Assembly (NCBI RefSeq): GCF_003052515.2
Contig: NZ_QARE02000019.1
Location: 1-64,000 of the forward strand
DNA length: 64,000 nt
Direction of reading: 5' to 3'
DNA from: Pseudomonas sp. RIT409
GTDB taxonomy: Bacteria > Pseudomonadota > Gammaproteobacteria > Pseudomonadales > Pseudomonadaceae
Shown here: one piece after another, positions 54,823 through 61,210 of the stretch
Numbering within the stretch: position 1 is the stretch's first letter
How the letters are laid out: each line of letters opens with the position of its first letter
Position numbers and translations under genes: made by a program
The notes under the pieces: generated by a model
Seen by the model: only the letters and a program-made list of their open reading frames with translations
Told to the model about the DNA's origin: nothing
Databases searched by the model: none

Positions 54823-55695
54823 ATGAGCGGTTTATCAGTTCGGGATGGTTTCTCAGTCTCCCGACGCGAGGCCAGGGAACGGGTCGAAAGCGCAATCGAC
54901 CTCAGGAAGCTTTTTCGGGTCATTGATACGGATCCTGCGCTCGTCGGGGCAGGCATCGTATTTATCGACAGCGATTTCAATGTCGTGGTGCTCAGGGAGT
55001 TTCAGCCAATTTGCAGCGTGGCAGTGAAGCGAGTGATCTTGCGCGAAGCACCCCGCCATATGAGTGCGCTCGAATTTCACAAACAGCTTGAATTCAACGT
55101 TCGCGAATCCACGGTTATCAAGGAAGCGATTGGTGCCGGCCTTGCATGCGGCGGAGCCTATCTTAGCTGGAAGGTTGTATATGGCGGGATAATGGCCGCT
55201 CCGTTCACCGCAGGAGTAGGTTTACTGGTGACTGCAATAGGAGCCACGGCGGCGGTGGCAGGGTCCCTACAGTGCCTAGTGAGTTTAGGGAGAGTCGGGA
55301 CTTCAATGTTCAACCCCGAGACACTTGACGAAGTCGACGCCGAGCCCTGGTATCAGTCCATGACGGCTGTCCTAGACAGCATAACTCTTGCGGGCGCTGC
55401 TCTCTCAATCTACTCAACCCTGCGGTATACGCTGGCCAAAAAAGCGGCGACAGGGAAGAGCTACCGCGAAATCCTTCGGGGATTGTCACGTCGGGAGCGA
55501 CTGGCTCTCACGAACGAAGTGCACAGGTACAGAAAGGATACATTTGGACTTCCCAGACGTTATTCGAACACAGAAATCAAACAGCAGACCTACACGCAGC
55601 TCAGGGATGTGCTGGCAGCAGGTGCATCGATCGGCGGCAGTCTGCACTCGGGGCATTTGAAGCCGATTGCTGTGGCTGTTTACGGAGAGTTTTGA
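54823..55695 (+). CDS. Putative membrane-active T6SS effector
   Basis: A 290-aa protein from ATG 54823 with AGGA upstream; earlier in-frame starts have no ribosome site. The N-terminal ~100 residues are soluble (MSGLSVRDGFSVSRREARER, then IDLRKLFRVIDTDP). Residues ~103-157 form a Gly/Ala-rich hydrophobic region with glycine-zipper spacing (IGAGLACGGAYLSW, AGVGLLVTAIGATAAVAG), and a second hydrophobic patch lies near 183-198. The C-terminal part is basic. I recall similar Pseudomonas proteins labelled 'NAD synthetase', but no NAD-synthetase motif is visible. The layout, the coupled polytopic membrane gene and the nearby PAAR operon suggest a pore-forming effector of the Tse4 type. This is inference from layout and context. 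Codon use is visibly more A+T rich than in ygiQ. Confidence 0.6.
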   Translation: MSGLSVRDGFSVSRREARERVESAIDLRKLFRVIDTDPALVGAGIVFIDSDFNVVVLREFQPICSVAVKRVILREAPRHMSALEFHKQLEFNVRESTVIKEAIGAGLACGGAYLSWKVVYGGIMAAPFTAGVGLLVTAIGATAAVAGSLQCLVSLGRVGTSMFNPETLDEVDAEPWYQSMTAVLDSITLAGAALSIYSTLRYTLAKKAATGKSYREILRGLSRRERLALTNEVHRYRKDTFGLPRRYSNTEIKQQTYTQLRDVLAAGASIGGSLHSGHLKPIAVAVYGEF

Positions 55696-55697
55696 TC

Positions 55698-56453
55698 GTG
55701 TATACCGCCCGGAAACTAGCTGAATTCAGGAGAAAGCATTTTCCTCCGTTCATCAGTTCCATATTTTTAGGCATACTTTCAACTGCTTCCGTCCTCGTAA
55801 TGGTCAACGGTACATATCTCAAGCGCGTCGATCTGGATTTCACGATGGCGTTTGCACTGATGATTGTCGTCAATATTATCCAATCGGTTTGCAGCATAAA
55901 CGTGTTTCGAGGCTACCCGCGCTGGGCAACGGGATCGGTGCTCTTATTTCTGTTCAACTTAATAATATCGATACCCGCCATCACTTATAGTCCCCCCATG
56001 GGGTTATACGTTGTTACTTTGATCAGCGCGCTCTCGGGGCTGTATTGCCTGAACAGCTTACGTTACCGGTCAATGGCGCAGGCAGCAAAAGCGATGCGGC
56101 TGGGAAACTTCGTTGAGTCGCAGCCCGCTCTCTGCAAGCGTCACGCCGGGGTGAATCTATTGAGGAGAAAGTCGAAAACCTCTTATGGAGTCTCGGATTT
56201 TGGCTTCACCCTGTTGACGATCGCAGGCTGGCTCGCTGGCCTTTTTTTTGTGGTGGTGTCGGCGCTCAAGCTCTATTTTATTTACCTTGGTCTGAGCGAC
56301 GGCATCGTCGTTGGTGCAAATCGAAATGGGCCTCCGAGGGCCTATTCGCTGGCGGATCAGCCCTGGCTGTATTGGTTATCAATGGCAATACACTTACTGA
56401 CTGTCGGAGCATGCACGCTTTTTTTGAGAGTGCTCTTGTTACTCCGTAAGTGA
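55698..56453 (+). CDS. Polytopic membrane protein, putative cognate immunity protein
   Basis: A 251-aa inner-membrane protein with about six hydrophobic helices (FISSIFLGILSTASVLVMV, MAFALMIVVNIIQSVCSI, SVLLFLFNLIISIPAITY and others). GTG 55698 lies 8 nt after GGAGAG; a TTG at 55692 overlapping the previous stop is also possible. It is probably translationally coupled to the putative effector gene. It has no recognisable enzyme motif and is rich in rare codons (ATA, TTA, AGG). A membrane-embedded partner next to a membrane-active toxin suggests immunity, but that is inferred from context. Its last ~97 nt overlap a convergent ORF. Confidence 0.6.
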   Translation: MYTARKLAEFRRKHFPPFISSIFLGILSTASVLVMVNGTYLKRVDLDFTMAFALMIVVNIIQSVCSINVFRGYPRWATGSVLLFLFNLIISIPAITYSPPMGLYVVTLISALSGLYCLNSLRYRSMAQAAKAMRLGNFVESQPALCKRHAGVNLLRRKSKTSYGVSDFGFTLLTIAGWLAGLFFVVVSALKLYFIYLGLSDGIVVGANRNGPPRAYSLADQPWLYWLSMAIHLLTVGACTLFLRVLLLLRK

Positions 56454-57154
56454 GACACCTGCACATCAAATTTCCCCGACAACGTGGGCTTGTTCCGCCA
56501 CGAAAAATGCCTACCCCACGTCATTGGCCCGCTGCGCTGCGCTAGGTCGATTAACGCAACCCGCTTAACGGCCATCCTGTGGCAGGGTCGAGTTCTTTTT
56601 CCTTGCACATTCTGGCGGTGATGCTCGGGCCACAAAGCGATTGCCCTTTCGAGCCAGGCCAACTCGTCGACGCCACTGGGCGCCAGCAGATGGACCTCGG
56701 TCTGATCCCACTCCTGCATTCGGGGCAGCAACGGACAATTCGCGAGGGTGGCCTGGAGCAATTCAACCGCGCGCTCCGTCGCGTTGACCGAGACCCTTCG
56801 AGCCGAACCGACATCAAGCCGTCGCAGGGGGCGACGGGTCCCATGTCGGGTCACCAGGCGGGCATCATGTGTCTTCTGCCATCCGGCGAAGACGAGTTCG
56901 CTGGCGCAAGCCTGGCCATCCAACGTACACCCCGGCAACCAGGCCCATGCGTCCTGAAGGGCGGTGGAATGAACGCAGTAATTGCCTGGAGGGGGCAAGT
57001 GCTGTTGACTCAGGCGCAGCCTTTCTTTCTCGAGCAGACGCCGTTCGCTGATGCGATCGTACATGCAGCGCTGCGGGATGTAGGGTGGGTGGACAGGTAC
57101 GGCGTGCGACGGCGGGGGACCGCCGACCAAGCGTCCCCAGAGTGATTTCAACAT
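56357..57154 (-). CDS. PAAR-operon protein of unknown function, with an apparent local frame excursion
   Basis: A 265-residue open frame that starts 8 nt after the PAAR stop, with GAGG as its ribosome site, so it is the second gene of the PAAR operon. The N-terminus (MLKSLWGRL, then PQRCMYDRISERRLLEKERL) and middle (LVFAGWQKTHDARLVTRHGT, then VHLLAPSGVDELAWLE) read like a real protein. Between 56565 and 56602 the frame gives an odd Arg/Cys/His stretch (RTRPCHRM), while the next frame reads EKELDPATGWPL. The original frame then resumes sensibly (VALIDLAQRSGPMTWGRHFSW). This fits one inserted and one lost base about 35 nt apart. The last ~30 codons overlap the convergent immunity-like gene. Family and role are unknown; it may be a T6SS accessory or effector. 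Confidence 0.6.
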   Translation of the reverse strand: MLKSLWGRLVGGPPPSHAVPVHPPYIPQRCMYDRISERRLLEKERLRLSQQHLPPPGNYCVHSTALQDAWAWLPGCTLDGQACASELVFAGWQKTHDARLVTRHGTRRPLRRLDVGSARRVSVNATERAVELLQATLANCPLLPRMQEWDQTEVHLLAPSGVDELAWLERAIALWPEHHRQNVQGKRTRPCHRMAVKRVALIDLAQRSGPMTWGRHFSWRNKPTLSGKFDVQVSHLRSNKSTLKKSVHAPTVSKCIAIDNQYSQG

Positions 57155-57162
57155 AGACGCCT

Positions 57163-57417
57163 CTACCCGATCATCACGTCGGTGTAGGTGGCGAGCAGTG
57201 TCGCACCACAGGCGAGCAAGTCGCCCTGGCGGGCGACCGGCCGATCATCGATGAGCAGTGAACTGTCGCCGCTGACGATCTTGCACAGGCCATGGGGGCA
57301 AAGGACGGCATCGCCGAGCCGGGCGACATTCAGGTTATGCAGAAAGGTAGAAGGCGCACCGGCGATGACGCGTCCTCCGGCGCTGGTGGGGTCGTTCAGA
57401 ACAATGATGGGGCGCAT
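57163..57417 (-). CDS. PAAR-domain protein (T6SS spike tip)
   Basis: An 84-aa PAAR protein, the metal-binding cone that caps the VgrG spike and carries effectors. It has GGRVIAGAPSTF near the N-terminus, the V-A-R-L-G-D-A-V-x-C-P-H-G segment (Cys40, His42) and RQGDLLACGATL (Cys70). The start ATG at 57417 has AAGGA 9 nt upstream. It heads a two-gene reverse operon. No vgrG, hcp or core T6SS gene is in this window, so this is an orphan effector island. Confidence 0.88.
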   Translation of the reverse strand: MRPIIVLNDPTSAGGRVIAGAPSTFLHNLNVARLGDAVLCPHGLCKIVSGDSSLLIDDRPVARQGDLLACGATLLATYTDVMIG

Positions 57418-57736
57418 GCAAGACTTCCTTGATCAGTTGGATAGGCCGAGCTTCCATGCTCCAGGTGTTAGGTCCGGCAGACGCTAACACGACCCAGGGT
57501 GTCGAAAGGGGGTCCCATTTTTTTCAAGAGCGTTCTGACGGACTGCAGGGAATAAGTCCTACAAGAAAGAAAAAGTGTGTGATGGTGTCGGCGCGGAGAC
57601 ACGGGTTTTTCTCGCTCACCCATGACTGCCCCATTCACGCGCACCCCTTGCACCCCTTATCTAAGTTGGCGCAATTTTGGTGCTGTGCTTAGCTGCACGA
57701 GCACGCTCCACCCCGGAGGCGCATGACTTGCCTGAA
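57418..57736. other. Intergenic region between PAAR and the transglutaminase operon
   Basis: About 320 nt with no credible gene: the short open frames on both strands lack ribosome sites and conserved content. It must hold the PAAR promoter (minus strand). The sigma-54 match follows at its right end. Confidence 0.6.
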
Positions 57737-57752
57737 TGGCATAAGTCTTGCG
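57737..57752 (+). promoter_or_regulatory. Sigma-54 (RpoN) promoter candidate
   Basis: TGGCATAAGTCTTGCG matches the -24/-12 consensus TGGCAC-N5-TTGC, with both the GG and the GC in place at the correct spacing. It lies 38 nt upstream of the GTG start of the transglutaminase gene, leaving room for a short leader with the AGGAGG-like ribosome site (GCAGGAGGC). No enhancer-binding site could be identified by eye. Confidence 0.7.
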
Positions 57753-57789
57753 CGGTTCCGCTACCGTTCAGGCTCGCAGGAGGCACGCC

Positions 57790-60700
57790 GTGTCGATTCA
57801 CATTGCCTTGCACCATGTCACGCATTACCGCTACGAACGTGCGGTCGAGTTGGGGCCGCAAATCGTTCGTTTGCGCCCAGCGGCCCACAGCCGCACGCGG
57901 GTGTTGTCGTATTCGCTGAAGGTGTTGCCTGAAAATCACTTCATCAACTGGCAGCAGGACCCGCAGGGCAATTACCTGGCGCGTCTTGTTTTTCCCGATA
58001 AAACCGACGAGCTGCGTATCGAGGTCGACCTCGTCGCCGAGATGGCGGTGTTCAACCCCTTCGATTTTTTCCTCGAGCCCTACGCCGAGAACATTCCTTT
58101 CGCTTATGCCAAGGAAGAGCACCACGAACTGCTGCCTTACCTGGAAAAGCTGCCGCTGACACCAAAATTCCAGGCCTATCTGGACAGCATCGACCGCACG
58201 CCCGTGCCTGCGATCGACTTTCTGGTCAGCCTCAATCAGCGGCTGGCGAACGACATCAATTATCTGATCCGTATGGAGCCCGGCATTCAGACGCCTGAGT
58301 ACACGCTGGACAGCGCGTCTGGGTCGTGCAGGGATTCGGCCTGGTTGCTGGTGCAGTTGCTGCGTCACCTGGGGCTCGCAGCACGGTTCGTGTCGGGGTA
58401 CCTGATTCAGTTGAAGGCCGATGTCGAAGCGCTGGACGGGCCTTCGGGAACGGATGTCGACTTCACCGATTTACACGCTTGGTGCGAAGTGTATTTGCCG
58501 GGTGCGGGCTGGATTGGCCTGGACGCTACGTCCGGGTTGTTTGCCGGCGAAGGGCACATTCCGCTCGCCTGCAGCCCTGACCCTTCCTCGGCAGCGCCGA
58601 TCAGCGGCTTGGTGGAGCCGTGCAAAACCGAATTCAGTCACGACATGTCGGTGGAGCGCATCTGGGAGGCTCCTCGGGTCACCAAGCCGTATACCGAAGC
58701 ACAGTGGCTCGAAATTCAAGCCCTGGGGCGGCAGATCGATGCCGATCTGATTGCCAACGACGTGCGCTTGACCATGGGCGGCGAACCCACGTTCGTGTCG
58801 ATCGACGACCGTGATGGCAGCGAGTGGAACACGGCTGCGCTGGGGCCGAAGAAACGGGTCCTTTCGGCTGAGCTGTTTCAACGCATGCGCAGCCATTATG
58901 CGCCGCACGGTCTGGTGCATTTCGGTCAGGGCAAGTGGTATCCGGGCGAGCAGTTGCCGCGTTGGTCGCTCAATTGCTTTTGGCGCCGCGACGGTGAGCC
59001 GGTGTGGCGCAATACCGCGCTGATCGCCGATGAGAACGAAGACTACGGGGCCAACAGTGACGTGGCGGGGCGCTTTCTGCGCAGTGTCGCCGAACGACTG
59101 AAGGTGCCTGAGCGTTATGTTTTCGCCGCCTACGAAGACAATTTCTACTACCTGTGGCGGGAGCAGGCTTTGCCGCAAAACGTCAGCCCGGAAGATTCGC
59201 GCTTGAGCGACGAACTGGAACGGGCGCGGTTGAGCAATGTGTTTTCCCAAGGGTTGGACAAGGTCATCGGTCATGTCCTGCCGTTGGCGCGTACGGCCGC
59301 TGACGATCGCTGGCAGAGCGGACGCTGGTATTTGCGCGGCGAGCATTGTCGCCTGGTGCCTGGGGACTCGCCTTTGGGGTACCGCCTGCCTCTGGCCTCG
59401 CAGCCTTGGGTCAAGGCGGCGGAGTATCCCTACATCCATCCGAACGACCCGAATCAGGACTTCGCCGAGTTGGCCGATCGCGACGAGATCGACGCTCAGC
59501 TCGATGGCCTACACGAGCACGATGATCCACAGGCCGAACGCGTGCCGGTGATCGACCAGTCGGCAGACTGGCTGACCCGTACGGCCTTGAGTGCCGAAGC
59601 GCGAGGCGGTCGCTTGTACGTCTTCATGCCGCCGCTGCAGTCGCTCGAAGCGTATCTGGAACTGGTCGCGGCGATTGAGGCCACCGCTGAAGAGCTGCAC
59701 TGCCCTGTGTTGCTGGAAGGTTATGAGCCCCCGAGCGATCCGCGTCTGGTTAACTTTCGCATCACCCCTGACCCGGGCGTCATTGAGGTCAACGTGCAGC
59801 CCTCGTCCAGTTGGGATGAGTTGGTCGAGCGCACCGAGTTTTTGTACGAGCAGGCCCGGCTGACCCGATTGACCACTGAAAAATTCATGATCGACGGACG
59901 CCACACCGGTACCGGCGGGGGCAACCACTTCGTGCTCGGCGGTGCCACGCCCGGAGATTCGCCATTCCTGCGCCGGCCTGATTTGCTGCGCAGCCTGCTG
60001 AGTTACTGGCACAACCACCCCTCGTTGTCCTACTTGTTCTCCGGCCTTTTCATCGGCCCGACCTCTCAAGCGCCACGCGTCGATGAAGCCCGAAATGACT
60101 CGCTGTACGAGCTTGAGATCGCCTTCTCGCAAATGCCACAGCCGGGTGAAGAGTGCCCGCCCTGGCTGGTTGACCGACTGTTGCGCAACCTGCTGATCGA
60201 CGTGACGGGTAACACCCACCGCGCCGAGTTCTGCATCGACAAACTGTATTCGCCGGATGGCGCAACCGGGCGCCTGGGCCTTTTGGAATTGCGTGCCTTC
60301 GAGATGCCACCCCACGCACGCATGAGCCTGGCGCAACAGTTGCTGTTGCGTGCGCTGATTGCACGGTTCTGGCAAACGCCCTATGCGCCCGCAAGGCTGG
60401 CGCGCTGGGGCACCGAGTTGCATGACCGCTTCATGCTGCCGCATTTCATCGAGCAGGATTTTGCTGACGTCATCGTTGAGCTCAACGCTGCGGGGTATCC
60501 GCTGCGTGCCGAGTGGTTCGCGGCGCATCTGGAGTTCCGCTTTCCCAAGGTGGGCGACTACGCCGTCAGTGGGATCGAGCTGGAATTGCGACAGGCGCTG
60601 GAGCCGTGGCATGTGCTGGGTGAGGAAGGGGCCGCGGGGGGCGCGGTACGCTACGTCGACTCATCGCTGGAACGTCTGCAACTGAAGGTCAGCGGCCTGC

Positions 60701-61083
60701 CACCCCAGCGCTACGTGCTGACCTGCAACGGTGTGCCGGTGCCGCTGCAAACGACAGGGCGCGTCGGCGAATTCGTCGCGGGCGTGCGCTACCGCGCCTG
60801 GCAGCCGTACAACGCGCTGCAGCCCACCATTGCGGTGCATGCGCCACTGGTATTCGACATCGTCGACACGTGGATGCAGCGCTCATTGGGCGGCTGCGAG
60901 TATCATGTCGCGCATCCAGGTGGCCGCAATTATGAAACCCTGCCGGTGAACGCCAATGAGGCCGAAAGTCGACGCTTGGCGCGGTTCTTCCGCATCGGGC
61001 ACACGCCCGGCAAGCTGGCGGTACCTGCCCCGTCCATCAACGATGAAATGCCCATGACGCTGGATTTGCGTCTGCACCGATAG
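57790..61083 (+). CDS. Transglutaminase-like / DUF2126 protein
   Basis: A cytosolic protein of 1097 aa from GTG 57790 behind CAGGAGG. Domains: N-terminal transglutaminase-associated beta domain (about 1-90), a transglutaminase core with the triad Cys180 (SGSCRDSAWL), His229 (DLHAWCEVYLPG) and Asp245 (IGLDATSG), then the large DUF2126 region (about 300-1090) with NDVRLTMGGEPTFVS, FGQGKWYPGEQLPRW and GRHTGTGGGNHFVLGG. The family co-occurs with circularly permuted ATP-grasp and alpha-E proteins. Comparative studies propose a peptide-synthesis or peptide-removal system, but the substrate is unknown. It is the first gene of a three-gene forward cluster. Confidence 0.9.
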   Translation: MSIHIALHHVTHYRYERAVELGPQIVRLRPAAHSRTRVLSYSLKVLPENHFINWQQDPQGNYLARLVFPDKTDELRIEVDLVAEMAVFNPFDFFLEPYAENIPFAYAKEEHHELLPYLEKLPLTPKFQAYLDSIDRTPVPAIDFLVSLNQRLANDINYLIRMEPGIQTPEYTLDSASGSCRDSAWLLVQLLRHLGLAARFVSGYLIQLKADVEALDGPSGTDVDFTDLHAWCEVYLPGAGWIGLDATSGLFAGEGHIPLACSPDPSSAAPISGLVEPCKTEFSHDMSVERIWEAPRVTKPYTEAQWLEIQALGRQIDADLIANDVRLTMGGEPTFVSIDDRDGSEWNTAALGPKKRVLSAELFQRMRSHYAPHGLVHFGQGKWYPGEQLPRWSLNCFWRRDGEPVWRNTALIADENEDYGANSDVAGRFLRSVAERLKVPERYVFAAYEDNFYYLWREQALPQNVSPEDSRLSDELERARLSNVFSQGLDKVIGHVLPLARTAADDRWQSGRWYLRGEHCRLVPGDSPLGYRLPLASQPWVKAAEYPYIHPNDPNQDFAELADRDEIDAQLDGLHEHDDPQAERVPVIDQSADWLTRTALSAEARGGRLYVFMPPLQSLEAYLELVAAIEATAEELHCPVLLEGYEPPSDPRLVNFRITPDPGVIEVNVQPSSSWDELVERTEFLYEQARLTRLTTEKFMIDGRHTGTGGGNHFVLGGATPGDSPFLRRPDLLRSLLSYWHNHPSLSYLFSGLFIGPTSQAPRVDEARNDSLYELEIAFSQMPQPGEECPPWLVDRLLRNLLIDVTGNTHRAEFCIDKLYSPDGATGRLGLLELRAFEMPPHARMSLAQQLLLRALIARFWQTPYAPARLARWGTELHDRFMLPHFIEQDFADVIVELNAAGYPLRAEWFAAHLEFRFPKVGDYAVSGIELELRQALEPWHVLGEEGAAGGAVRYVDSSLERLQLKVSGLPPQRYVLTCNGVPVPLQTTGRVGEFVAGVRYRAWQPYNALQPTIAVHAPLVFDIVDTWMQRSLGGCEYHVAHPGGRNYETLPVNANEAESRRLARFFRIGHTPGKLAVPAPSINDEMPMTLDLRLHR

Positions 61084-61095
61084 AGGTACGGCCCA

Positions 61096-61116
61096 GCCTG
61101 ACAGCCTCTGTCAGGC
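61096..61116 (+). other. Perfect 9-bp hairpin between the transglutaminase and ATP-grasp genes
   Basis: GCCTGACAG (61096-61104) and CTGTCAGGC (61108-61116) enclose a 3-nt loop, 13 nt after the stop. There is no T run. It may slow decay or reduce readthrough into the next gene, which starts 127 nt after the stop. Confidence 0.55.
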
Positions 61117-61210
61117 GGTCAGGCTTGAACGGTGGCCGCAGGGAAGCGAGCCACTGAGTGTCATTCTGTCTGCGCTAATCTGATCCCTTTAGTTGTCTGC
61201 CGAGCCTTCC

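Noticed and set aside
57670..57690. Second sigma-54-like site (TTGGCGCAATTTTGGTGC)
   Set aside because: The -12 element lacks the GC at the required spacing; the site at 57737 fits much better.
57429..57692. 87-codon forward ORF between PAAR and the transglutaminase
   Set aside because: No ribosome site, no conserved motif and poor codon use; it lies in a promoter region.
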